A stretch of 15,646 nt of DNA, taken from assembly GCA_027577415.1 (NCBI GenBank), contig JANBQS010000543.1, forward strand, positions 1 through 15,646. Direction: 5' to 3'. The notes beneath the pieces are model-generated. The model saw only the letters and a list, made by a program, of their open reading frames with translations, made no database searches and was not told the origin of the DNA. Position numbers and translations under genes: made by a program. The stretch comes from Coemansia sp. RSA 922 (taxonomy: Eukaryota; Kickxellomycota; Kickxellomycetes; Kickxellales; Kickxellaceae). The first letter of the stretch is position 1. Each line of letters begins with the position of its first letter. Shown here one piece after another: positions 1 through 7,667 of this stretch.

Positions 1-261
1 CGAATCGCCCAAAAGAAGCAGGAGCTGGCAGCACTTCAACGAGTGCAAGCACTATCAGAAACCACTGACGCACATTGCATTGAGCTCAACCGCCAAATGA
101 GCAAGGTAGTCAAGCAGTACGAGTCCATTCTGGGTATTGCCAAGGGTTGGTCAAGCGCTTTTGAGAACGCTGCCCTAGTCGATATTCCGCAAACGAACGC
201 AACTGAGGATGATTCGGAACAACCCGAGAACGTGATCCGGATACCTGCTGAAGGCGCCTAG
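1..261 (+). CDS. DAD2: DASH complex subunit DAD2-like, 3' end (partial)
   Basis: The frame is open from the first base of the window and ends at TAG 259-261, so the 5' end lies outside. About 86 residues are visible. They begin RIAQKKQELAALQRVQALS, which matches the start of the DAD2 family: a short heptad-like helix rich in I, K, E and L, followed by a second helix ending in a W-containing segment (GIAKGWSSAF). The tail is acidic and polar. In yeasts DAD2 is a roughly 100-residue coiled-coil subunit of the DASH/Dam1 ring that couples kinetochores to spindle microtubules. The size and helix order fit. The GTG at 43 is internal, not a start. The gene converges on TRM44 with 62 bases between stop codons. 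Assignment is by motif recall only; another small coiled-coil protein is possible. Confidence 0.55.
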   Translation, partial: RIAQKKQELAALQRVQALSETTDAHCIELNRQMSKVVKQYESILGIAKGWSSAFENAALVDIPQTNATEDDSEQPENVIRIPAEGA

Positions 262-323
262 GTCGGCAGTTTATATCTATGTACCATTTGAAGCAACAAT
301 ATCATTAACTATATACACATATT

Positions 324-1826
324 CTATAGAGACGACTTGTCGTTTTCTTGCTGCTTGCGGGCCTGTACCTTGGCCAAACGCACCTCGCTTTTGACAGAGT
401 CGGGAACCCTGGGCACAAAATCTTGCTTCCCAGCCTGAGCCATCGTGTCAATATCGGTCTGGCTAACTTCCGCCACACGCCTGCGCCCGACAATGGCCAA
501 GTTCTTGGTCGACGGAATACGCAAGTACTCCTTTTCCACTCCAAACCCACAGCGTTCGGCCAGATCACAAATGTATGTCGAATATGCATGGTATTTGCTC
601 TGCCCAGCCACAACAGGGAATGTCATTTTGCGACCCGAAAAGTCGTGCGGACAGCATGGAATAACGACAAACTTGGCTTTGGACCGCGCGGCAATGACGG
701 GAATCCAGGGAACCAATTCGTCGGCATGGTTACCAATAATCCAGTCCACATCAGCGACATACTCATATGGCTCTAGCGTCTGTGCTCGGAGATCAACTGA
801 CTGTCCATAGTGTGTCCATACCTTTCGCGAACACTGGTCGACACCATAGCCCACATATCCTTCGGCTGTCAGCAAATGCACGAGCAACCCATTGCCACAG
901 CCCAAGTCAACAAACGACGGCCGCAAGTTATTGCTATCTTGCTGCCACATGCAGATTATCCAGCTGGCAATAGCAATATCCTCGTAGACAAATTTCCTTG
1001 GATCAGTTTGCTCAGGCCAATTGTCCACCCAGAACGCCGCATACTTGGCCTTGAGGTCTTGATACTTTGCCGTGTATGTCTCATAGTCCACCATTACATC
1101 GTGCTCTACTCGCTTCTGGTACCCGAAACGCTCGGTGACTGTCCACTTGTACAGCCGCTTGATGAGGTCCTTCCATATCATCTGCTGCTTCTTTGTCGCC
1201 ACTGCTGAGCCTGGCGATAGCTCGCGTGCCAATATGACTAGCGTACTCGCTGCGTGATCTTTGTCCTCGGGTTCTATGTAGCCAAATGCGTACTCCCGTA
1301 CTTGCGGGTAGTAGAAAGGGATGTCGGCGGAATTGGCTACAACAGGAATAAACCTGGCGTAAATTCTACTGCCTAGGCGGTTGACAACCACGTCCTCGGT
1401 AAGCTGTGGATCCTTGCCTTTGCGCTTGGGAACGAGCACTCGACGCACGCGACTGATCTCCACTACTGTTTCGCCAACAATGCTATGGTCCCAGTTACAG
1501 CTATCGTCGGTATTGCCCGGATGTTGCGCCTCAGTGCTGCTGGGATCGAGTATTTGGGTATGGTCAACTGGCGGGATAATTGTCTCTGCTGACAGCGTCC
1601 ACATGCCAACAACATCGAGAAAGTGCGTATCTTCGGCGTCTTCGATCTCGGCTGAGGCCAAGACACGCCATGTAGATCCTGCCAGCTCAATTTCCTGCGT
1701 ACTGTCCCAGTGATACGTTGGCTTGTACTTTGCGAATTCTGCCACTCGTAGTGCCTCTGTCTGTGTATCAGTCGCCTCTACTCCAAGGACCTGCTGCGCT
1801 ACTGGTAGTGGATCGGCGACACTCAT
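324..1826 (-). CDS. TRM44: tRNA (uracil-O(2)-)-methyltransferase, Trm44 family
   Basis: A 500-residue intronless frame from ATG 1824-1826 to TAG 324-326. Trm44 (METTL19/TRMT44) makes 2'-O-methyluridine at position 44 of tRNA-Ser, using S-adenosylmethionine, in the cytoplasm. The SAM-binding motif I FVDLGCGNG is at residues 305-313, followed by GYGVDQCSRKVW (327-338). The family-specific IIGNHADELVPWIPV is at 363-377 and VIPCCPHDFSG at 388-398, then KYHAYSTYI (411-419). The N-terminal 200 residues are the less conserved Trm44 extension. The length is close to the yeast enzyme (about 570). The C-terminus is basic and has no CCCH zinc finger. The start is the first ATG of the frame; 142 bases separate it from the stop of the upstream same-strand gene, so its promoter must lie there. 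Confidence 0.93.
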   Translation of the reverse strand: MSVADPLPVAQQVLGVEATDTQTEALRVAEFAKYKPTYHWDSTQEIELAGSTWRVLASAEIEDAEDTHFLDVVGMWTLSAETIIPPVDHTQILDPSSTEAQHPGNTDDSCNWDHSIVGETVVEISRVRRVLVPKRKGKDPQLTEDVVVNRLGSRIYARFIPVVANSADIPFYYPQVREYAFGYIEPEDKDHAASTLVILARELSPGSAVATKKQQMIWKDLIKRLYKWTVTERFGYQKRVEHDVMVDYETYTAKYQDLKAKYAAFWVDNWPEQTDPRKFVYEDIAIASWIICMWQQDSNNLRPSFVDLGCGNGLLVHLLTAEGYVGYGVDQCSRKVWTHYGQSVDLRAQTLEPYEYVADVDWIIGNHADELVPWIPVIAARSKAKFVVIPCCPHDFSGRKMTFPVVAGQSKYHAYSTYICDLAERCGFGVEKEYLRIPSTKNLAIVGRRRVAEVSQTDIDTMAQAGKQDFVPRVPDSVKSEVRLAKVQARKQQENDKSSL

Positions 1827-1968
1827 TATTTAGGTTTGACAATATATGAATAAAATTGTTGTTCAATAAGTAAAATAAAAAGAAAAGTGGATATGTCGTC
1901 GCAGCTAGGCCCCAAGAGCACAAACTTTGTTGTCTGTGAATAGTATTGTGGGTATGTACGACTTGAGC

Positions 1969-2925
1969 TTAGTCTGAATCGGCGTCAGGCTCGTCATCGC
2001 CAGAATCCTCGTCGTCGTTATTCTCACTCTGAACACCATCATCGCTTTCGCTTCCACCCTCGCTGTAGGCGTCGGATTCTTCGCTGTCCTCTACCTCATC
2101 CTCGTCCTCTTCTTCGGGTGCCGCGTCGCTGCCATTATCAGGCAACTCAGCCTCCTTGGCAGCTTTATCTTCAGCATCCACATTTGTAGCGACATCTTCA
2201 CTAGGCTCTTCATCACTATCGTCATCCCGCACCACCTTGGTGCTTCCGCCACGGCGACTACGTCCGGAACTGACAGGTGCCAGATCCGGCTCATCATCGC
2301 CACCGCCAATCTCCTCCAACTCGGCCAAAAGGTCACGCTTGGCTTTGAGCTTTTTGCATTTTTCCAGTGTTGGCCGACCCTCCATCCCCAGCTCACTCAG
2401 CATATCTTTCAAGTGCTGGATCTGCTGCGCGCCAGATAGTCCCGCCAGCTCCTTTGCCCACACCTTACGCAAACCGTACTTGGTAATGTACTGCTTTAAG
2501 TTTGTAATAGTCGTTTCGCTGCTCTTGCTTAGCTTGCCGGCCGAGTCATCCTTTTTGACTCGCTTGGCTGTTTGAGGTGATTTACTAGTAGCCAATGCGC
2601 GCTTCTTTGGTGCCGCTGGAGTGGCGGCTGGTACGTCGTCGTCAAGTTCGGAAGCTTCGCTTTCGTCGGCATCCTTTACGTCCTCTTCGTCGTCACTTTG
2701 TGCAGCGCTCGAGTCACCTTTTTTGCTAGTAATTCGCGCAATAGCTTCGGCCACTGTTTCCTTGGCGACTTTCTTATATACTTTTTCCTCCAAGATGTTT
2801 TCGTCTAGTCCCATTATCTTCTCTGCGCTTCGGCGTACGCTACGGTCAGTCAGCTCGTCCAGGTCGCCCTCGGAAACTAGCTGCGCGCACACCTCCTTCA
2901 GCTTTGTAATATCTACAGCGGGCAT
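1969..2925 (-). CDS. HIRIP3-like / DEK-C domain acidic chromatin protein (putative H2A-H2B chaperone)
   Basis: I start this at ATG 2923-2925 (MPAVDITKLKEVC), giving 318 residues; the same frame continues upstream to an ATG at 3102. Residues about 5-60 resemble a DEK C-terminal-like fold (EGDLDELTDRSVRRS, then a second helix). Next comes a low-complexity stretch with basic patches (KKRALATSK, AKRVKK) suited to nuclear import. Residues about 140-206 match the conserved C-terminal part of HIRIP3 (LKQYITKYGLRKVW, then ELGMEGRPTLEKCKKLK). The last 80 residues are almost all D, E and S, the usual histone-binding acidic tail. HIRIP3 carries a CHZ-type motif and binds H2A-H2B; that role is inferred here. 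The shorter start is preferred because family members begin just before the DEK-C helix and the 59 upstream codons look like part of a neighbouring relic. Confidence 0.7.
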   Translation of the reverse strand: MPAVDITKLKEVCAQLVSEGDLDELTDRSVRRSAEKIMGLDENILEEKVYKKVAKETVAEAIARITSKKGDSSAAQSDDEEDVKDADESEASELDDDVPAATPAAPKKRALATSKSPQTAKRVKKDDSAGKLSKSSETTITNLKQYITKYGLRKVWAKELAGLSGAQQIQHLKDMLSELGMEGRPTLEKCKKLKAKRDLLAELEEIGGGDDEPDLAPVSSGRSRRGGSTKVVRDDDSDEEPSEDVATNVDAEDKAAKEAELPDNGSDAAPEEEDEDEVEDSEESDAYSEGGSESDDGVQSENNDDEDSGDDEPDADSD

Positions 2926-3420
2926 GTCCAATTTGAATTTAGGAGAAAAACACGAAATGTCAAGAAACACATGGTGTATTTGAAACTTTGGTTGTGCTGC
3001 GCGCCAAATTTCAATCACGTCGCGTTCCTTAATCTTGAGTGATCGCTTGAGCGGATCAAATCGATTAGTAGTAAATCTTCGAGAAAGTCCACGGCGTTCC
3101 AAATCGACAGACGTATATCGGGCAGGGCCAGAACTTGGAGGCTAACATGCTTGTCCAACAGCGAGAGCACTAGTAAAGGCGCTTGGTCGAGATGCCAATT
3201 GGAAACTTTTCCTACGGCTGCACCAGGCGCAATGTCAAATATACTCTGTATGGCCTCTGGGCCAACGGTGCAATTAACTAGATTCAAGTCGTGAGGCAGC
3301 ATCAACATGACGCACTGTAGTTTTGGGTGGCTAGTGGGCTTAAGCACCTTATGCTGAAGAAGCGCCACTGCCAGTTCACGCGTCAGTGTCGGCTTAAGAA
3401 GTTTGAGAGTCGCTGCGTTG
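2926..3420 (-). pseudogene. Relic of a Kickxellomycotina-type F-box/LRR-like family gene
   Basis: Two overlapping minus-strand frames together read like one broken protein. The first is open from just below the TGA at about 3421-3425 down to 3015 and has no ATG at its head. It contains LKPTSHPKLQCV, then IFDIAPGAAVGKVSNW and LQVLALPDIRLSIWNAVDFL, the order and spacing I recall from a large repeat-like family in Coemansia genomes. The second frame (3102 down to 2926) continues with NRFDPLKRSLKI and a tail CFSPKFKLD. It merges in frame into the HIRIP3-like gene. The F-box head is missing and a frameshift separates the two parts, so I call it a relic. Family resemblance is recalled, not searched. 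An unannotated intron could replace the frameshift. Confidence 0.5.
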
Positions 3421-3644
3421 CTTCAAAATAATACTTGGTCATCACCAAATGGATAATCCTCATCATTAACTAGACGCCATAGGATAGGGAGCGGCTATGT
3501 CTGCCTTTTGCACGCTATTTTAAATGTACGATGTGTATAGATTATGTGATTGACACTAACAAGCACAAGCATCGCTTTGCTTGTCTTCTAAATCAGACAA
3601 AATTGATGTGGCCAAGGTGCTCAAAGAACTAAATATATTTTTTG

Positions 3645-4007
3645 TTAGTCATAGGAAATGTCATGACGCCCGTATACTATTATATCGACATACCGTCTAG
3701 CTGCGATTTGCACGTCTTTGTACTTCCCAACAAGAATATATTTGCAGTCCGCGGAAATGGTGCTTGCAGTTTCGTTTAGATACCCTGCCCACTGGAAACT
3801 GACGTCGTACTGAATGCGAACAGGGTTATCCGTAGTGCTTACAAAGCTGTAAATAGCAGCATCGCGTTCCTCTGAAAGCAAACTATCCAGATCTGTTACA
3901 GTATCGCGTTCAATCTCATAGTGAGCTATTCTATCTCCACCTTCTCCTATATATTCAACTCTAATACCGGTTGAACTATAATTAACGCGCCAGTCAAGGA
4001 GCTTCAT
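3645..4007 (-). CDS. Small unrecognised protein, member C of a local three-gene family
   Basis: A 120-residue intronless frame from ATG 4005-4007 to TAA 3645-3647. I do not recognise it. It has no signal peptide, membrane segment or Cys motif; it is rich in alternating hydrophobic and polar residues (VRIQYDVSFQWAGYL, RRYVDIIVYG) and looks beta-rich. Its C-terminal part (ADCKYILVGKYKDVQIAARRY) has the same pattern as DIKYYLLAKPAQAEWW in the protein at 6236-6628 and DASYLLAATAAQAETW in that at 7158-7538, with the conserved Y-x-L about two-thirds along each protein. The similarity is weaker than between the other two. Its leader, on the minus strand, is pyrimidine-rich and includes a four-copy 7-base repeat. 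I take it as real because it is open, has an ATG, and has relatives nearby. Confidence 0.5.
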   Translation of the reverse strand: MKLLDWRVNYSSTGIRVEYIGEGGDRIAHYEIERDTVTDLDSLLSEERDAAIYSFVSTTDNPVRIQYDVSFQWAGYLNETASTISADCKYILVGKYKDVQIAARRYVDIIVYGRHDISYD

Positions 4008-4064
4008 TGCGACAATATACTTGTAGCGATATTGATGTAGCGTGAGAGGGGGCGAGTGGCGAAA

Positions 4065-4092
4065 GGAGCGAGGAGCGAGGAGCGAGGAGCGA
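4065..4092. repeat. Four perfect tandem copies of GGAGCGA
   Basis: Four contiguous 7-base units lie at 4065-4071, 4072-4078, 4079-4085 and 4086-4092. They are 58-85 bases upstream of the ATG of the minus-strand gene ending at 3645. Read on that gene's strand they form a CT-rich block of TCGCTCC units in the expected leader or core-promoter position. They may be a simple microsatellite or contribute to the pyrimidine tract common in fungal promoters. Confidence 0.9.
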
Positions 4093-4401
4093 ATTTGTTT
4101 AGTAGCTTATGGCGTATGAGAAGTGAGAACAATTGATCCTATATCCAACTTACGACTAGGTTGCTGTTTATATAGCATTTTTGGCAGCCTTTCTCCATAG
4201 CCGTACGTAGGAGTATCCAGCTAGGCGTAGCGTTGCCGTATTGGGCGGGTGAGCACGAGGTTTCCTTGGGGCTTCCTCGGCGATGAGAGAAGGCAGCATG
4301 CTCACAACTGGAAACTCAGTGTTGCCTGTTCGGCAATACTCCACGTGAACTGTCAGGCTGGTTGCGTGCATCATCACTCTGTTCCAAAGCACGTGTGACA
4401 A

Positions 4402-5749
4402 TTTAACGATGATTGGGGTGAATAGAACGCAGAATGGCGCAATGTTTCAAACGATAGAGGAGAAAGGCTGGTGCCGAGTGGGCTTTTTACACCTGCAACG
4501 AGAGGGCAAAAAAATGAGGCGTAATACAATTACTCCCCAAATGGGACGAGATCTTCTCCCAAGCTGTGTGCATCTAAAAATAATCAGTACGGACTCTGAA
4601 AAGGGTTAAAAAGGCTGAGGCCAGGGTACCCCAATATCTATATTTTGATTACAAACACTTTTACGTAAAAGATGCACTTCAAATAATGAGGCGTTAGTAA
4701 TCTAGCGACAGATGACGACGCCAATGCCCCAGCTGCACCCGGCAATCCGCCCATTGTTGCATGAACCAGCTTTATTTTAATTAATTACAACAAGTTTGCG
4801 CTTAATGATTGTACCAAAAAAAAAAAACATCACTACGTCACCTAGTAGCCAAAACCCTCCCCTAGTCCTGCCAAAAAATCAAGCAATAAAGAAAACCAAA
4901 TGTATTCACAATAACCAGGGCAAAACATATTTTCTATACTATATTACTTGCTTGACCTCCTCCTACAAAATAAGAAAGATGGCATTCAATGCTTTCGCAT
5001 GAATTTAGTATATGGACGAAGGCCTGTAAATAAAAAACATGGGCAGCTCAGGCATAAGATGGATCAGATATATTGATATCGGCACGTCTGATGGACTTGT
5101 CTCAAGGCAAATACGTTGCCAAGAGAACAAAAGCATCTCCTACGACAGGGGTCAAAAGTAGTCATCATTTCCTACACAAGCAACAAAAAGAAGTAAAAAA
5201 AGGTTTGATAGCTTACCTCATCAAAAATACTTACAAAGACCTAATAGTATAGAAAAATAGACAATTGCGAGATGAGGGGAAGCAAAAGAGGAGAGCATTG
5301 TTGGTGCCGCCTCGTGCTCTTTAAATACATGCAGCAAAAAAATTTCACACACTGAGCCGACGACTCTGAAGGCTCACATGAGCCGGAGGATTGATTCGAA
5401 TCAAATTTACAGTTCACGGATCATATTCCACATACTGCGCAGCAGCTAAATTATTTAGTCAATGTAGAGTGAAACTACAAATAGTGGAGAAGTAAAAAAA
5501 GTAACCTACAGCAAGAGTACCGTAGTACCAAGTACCATTATAAAAAAGAAACCTTTGGAGAGTTAAAATGCGCTGCCAATGTTAGTAGCGACAATAAACA
5601 TATGTAAAGTTGAGAAGGAGAGTTACAAACAACAAGTAATAAGAGCAGGCTGTGTGAATACAGGGGGGATAAAAAGGGGGAGAGCACATCACGAGCACAC
5701 GTTAGTAGATGCAAATGCCAACGAAGCTATTACTGCTGCGGCAGCATCT
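4402..5749. other. AT-rich stretch without a recognisable protein gene; splice-like signals on the minus strand
   Basis: About 1.35 kb with poly-A/T runs and only short open frames, none of which I recognise. On the minus strand there is a TATTTAAA box (5320-5327), then two canonical donors: GTAAGT at 5234-5229 and GTAAGC at 5216-5211. These are followed by a long pyrimidine run and the acceptor TGTGTAG ending at 5172. Further acceptor-like sites with pyrimidine tracts end at 5024 (TTTACAG), 4963 (TTTTGTAG) and 4868 (TTTTTGGCAG). Branch-point-like TACTAAC sequences occur on the same strand at 5707-5701 and 5587-5581, and ATTACTAAC near 4701-4693. This could be a small spliced gene or a spliced non-coding transcript, but I cannot assemble a convincing product. 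Confidence 0.35.
5371..5404. repeat. Hairpin-forming pair: GGCTCA/TGAGCC and a 14-base perfect palindrome
   Basis: GGCTCACATGAGCC (5371-5384) is a 6-base inverted repeat around a 2-base spacer. Seven bases later TTGATTCGAATCAA (5391-5404) is a perfect 14-base palindrome. They lie upstream of the minus-strand TATTTAAA box at 5320-5327, where dyad-symmetric factor-binding sites would be expected. No tRNA fold could be built around the TTCGAATC core. Confidence 0.6.
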
Positions 5750-5898
5750 TCAATCCCAGTCTTTCGATCTATCGCATATGAGCTCCTTTTCGAGAATAAA
5801 CTTTCCCTCCCTGAACTTCTGGTCAGCTGAAAACGCCGTAATGTAGGTCCAGCCAAGATAGCCATTGCACTCCATGCATGCTATATCTCTGGTGTAGC
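5750..5898 (-). pseudogene. Yippee-family zinc-binding protein, C-terminal fragment (5' half missing)
   Basis: The minus strand encodes YTRDIACMECNGYLGWTYI, followed by a segment ending QKFREGKFILEKELICD and a stop TGA at 5750-5752. This is the second half of the Yippee (YPEL/Moh1) domain: the second CxxC zinc pair (C-M-E-C), the LGW motif and the KEGKFILE block. The fragment begins just after an acceptor-like AG at 5899-5900, and a GT-AG interval with donor GTATGT (5899-5964, 66 bases) lies directly before it. Beyond that, up to the divergent gene at 6236, none of the minus frames holds the first CxxC, the GRxGxAYL block or the VVNV strand, and the frame meets a stop. The domain cannot fold without its first zinc pair, so I call this a truncated remnant. 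A distant upstream exon would change that. Confidence 0.65.
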
Positions 5899-6138
5899 CT
5901 ACAGGGCATGGCTGCTTTGAGCGCACTGGGCAAAGAAGCAAACTAAAAGACGCAATAAACATACTACTTCATGGTACTTTGCCTCTTTGAAACGATGCCA
6001 TTGTGAGGAGCCCGAGAGGAGCAACACAAAGCAGCACTTTTTTGGGGCGGGAGAGAGTGAGATTTGGCCACGTTGGCAATGGTGTTTGACTGGGCCCTCC
6101 TCCTCCATTCCGCTTGCAAAAAAGTGTCCTGCAACTGC

Positions 6139-6235
6139 TATAAAATGGGAGAGCATTATCACTACTTTTTTCTTCTCTCACTTCTTCACACCATTATTCG
6201 TCCAACATCAGTACTCTTATCGTCTATTACTTAAC
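6139..6235 (+). promoter_or_regulatory. Core promoter and leader of the gene at 6236
   Basis: TATAAAA at 6139-6145 lies 97 bases before the ATG. It is followed by a pyrimidine-rich tract (about 6165-6208, ending in CA-rich sequence), the standard fungal layout of TATA box, CT block and start region. The region is shared head-to-head with the truncated Yippee fragment on the other strand. Confidence 0.55.
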
Positions 6236-6628
6236 ATGTGGCCTGAGGACATTTGCATTTTAAGACCCGAGTTCTGGGGAAGCGTCGCCCGTCAGGAAGA
6301 CCAGATTATCTCAGGCTTAGTTGTAAAGAGCGTAAACTTGTTCAAGGTTATCACGGAGTTTGTCAGTAGCGAATACCCAGAATGCTTTATTCCAAATACT
6401 CATCGTATTTACTACTACGCTGACAATGTACTTGTTCCAATTGATAACGGTGATGGCACATATGCCGGCAAGCCTGCATCAGACATAAAGTATTATTTGC
6501 TGGCAAAGCCAGCACAAGCAGAGTGGTGGCTCCTCAATTGTGCACCACTATTTAATTACTGTAAGCTCAATGAGAAAGAGGGGAGATTGGAGCTCGTGGA
6601 TCTGGTAAATCCCCATTTGAAAAAATAA
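6236..6628 (+). CDS. Small unrecognised protein, member A of a local three-gene family
   Basis: A 130-residue frame from ATG 6236-6238 to TAA 6626-6628. The frame is open further upstream to 5987, but a TATA box and pyrimidine tract fall inside that part, so I start at the ATG after them. I do not recognise the protein. It begins MWPEDICILRPEFWG, has a central HRIYYYADNVLVPID and a block DIKYYLLAKPAQAEWWLLNC followed by a polar tail. The run from about residue 28 to 110 aligns with the protein at 7158-7538: a hydrophobic helix, a VYY/IYY strand with an AD doublet, a D-x-x-Y-L-L-A turn, A-Q-A-E-x-W, then C-x-P-x-F. There is no signal peptide, membrane segment or catalytic motif. It sits same-strand with its relative, 529 bases upstream. 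Confidence 0.6.
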   Translation: MWPEDICILRPEFWGSVARQEDQIISGLVVKSVNLFKVITEFVSSEYPECFIPNTHRIYYYADNVLVPIDNGDGTYAGKPASDIKYYLLAKPAQAEWWLLNCAPLFNYCKLNEKEGRLELVDLVNPHLKK

Positions 6629-7157
6629 AGTCAACGATTTAGCAGAGCTTGGGAAACATGTAACATTCTTGAGCGGGTATCTAAGTTGGCTTAAGAGTTT
6701 TGAGTATATGCTTGTACTTGAGCCATATGTGACTATGTTGGCAATCACGAGACTCCTTTCAAAGTTGAAGTACTCGCACTACAGCCTCTGGTCAAGTTCA
6801 TGCCAGTTTTATTACTCCTAATTCCACCTCCTAGTCTCATTAACTTTTTTATCCCATCCATTTAAGGGCCCTAGCATTTTATAGTACAAAATACAGGAAA
6901 TGGCAGAGAACTAAGCTCGGGCTAATAGTCTCAATAGTGAATAACCAAGTAGCAACATGTAATGTAGAGGGTTGCAAATGCCTTGAAGAAAACATTGTCA
7001 ACCACGTGGATTAGCAATGTGATTAACACCACAGTCATTGCAACTGCCTCCAGTCTCCTGCCTTGACTGAAGCAAGATGTATTTAAAACGCTTTCCTTCC
7101 CCACTTTTCTCTCCTCTTCTAGCATTTTTATTCCCGCCATTTGTTTAACCGATTGGA
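6629..7157 (+). promoter_or_regulatory. Intergenic region with the promoter of the gene at 7158
   Basis: No gene seen. The functional part is near the 3' end: TATTTAAA at 7080-7087, 71-78 bases before the ATG, followed by a CT-rich tract at 7090-7131. This matches the layout ahead of the relative at 6236. The minus frames here are shadows. Confidence 0.5.
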
Positions 7158-7538
7158 ATGTCCACTTATCACTACTGTCTCTACTTGCTAGGAGAAGAAG
7201 AAAGAATCGCCATCCCCAGCACCGCATTGCCAAGCAGAATAGTAGAAATAATAGACTATGATTTGAGAAGAAAGGACGCTGCAGAACCTGTAAATGTATA
7301 CTACGGCACCGCAGACGCACTACGCCCATTAAAGTTGAAAAATAATTCATACGTTGAACACTCCGTTCTGGATAGCGATGCGTCTTACTTGCTTGCTGCC
7401 ACGGCTGCCCAAGCAGAGACATGGCGTGAGCGCTGTGGTCCTTTCTTTAGAATTTATTTAGCAAACCCACCGCCTGGCAGAAAACCCATCGTCCCTTTTA
7501 GTGATATGCAAGTCGTTTACAACACCCGATATCTCTAA
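7158..7538 (+). CDS. Small unrecognised protein, member B of a local three-gene family
   Basis: A 126-residue intronless frame from ATG 7158-7160 to TAA 7536-7538. Not recognised. It opens with an alternating aromatic/hydrophobic strand (MSTYHYCLYLLG) and a charged turn, then IPSTALPSRIVEIIDYDL, VNVYYGTADALRPL, and DASYLLAATAAQAETW followed by RCGPFFRIYLANPPPG. The middle and last blocks align with the gene at 6236 and more weakly with the one at 3645. No signal peptide or membrane helix is evident, so an intracellular location is likely. A TATA box and CT tract precede it at the right distance. It converges on the small membrane-protein gene at 7668 with 129 bases between stops. Function unknown; the tandem relatives suggest duplication and divergence. 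Confidence 0.6.
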   Translation: MSTYHYCLYLLGEEERIAIPSTALPSRIVEIIDYDLRRKDAAEPVNVYYGTADALRPLKLKNNSYVEHSVLDSDASYLLAATAAQAETWRERCGPFFRIYLANPPPGRKPIVPFSDMQVVYNTRYL

Positions 7539-7667
7539 TGCTCAGTAGACATTGACAGTTGTTGGTTCTAGAAATATATATGTCCTAATAATACAGCAGT
7601 TCTTGGATAACAAAGTTTAAATAGTCCAAGCGCTAAACAATCTGCTGATTTGCCTCCACTCATAAAA

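Noticed and set aside
348..1713. Several plus-strand open frames opposite TRM44
   Set aside because: They are antisense shadows of a clearly conserved gene and have no recognisable protein features.
4168..4374. Minus-strand frame of 68 codons from ATG 4372-4374, ending LWRKAAKNAI
   Set aside because: No known relatives, no promoter signal I could place, and short length in a degenerate region; not enough to call a gene.
5039..5161. Plus-strand 40-codon frame starting MGSSGIRWIRYIDIG
   Set aside because: Protein-like at first sight, but it overlaps the minus-strand splice-signal cluster and has no recognised family.
5388..5405. TTCGAATC core resembling a tRNA T-loop
   Set aside because: No acceptor, D or anticodon arms could be paired around it; it is part of a perfect palindrome instead.
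5579..5830. Plus-strand 83-residue frame
   Set aside because: It overlaps the antisense of the Yippee fragment at its 3' end and is simple Ala-rich sequence in the middle; there is no start-region signal.
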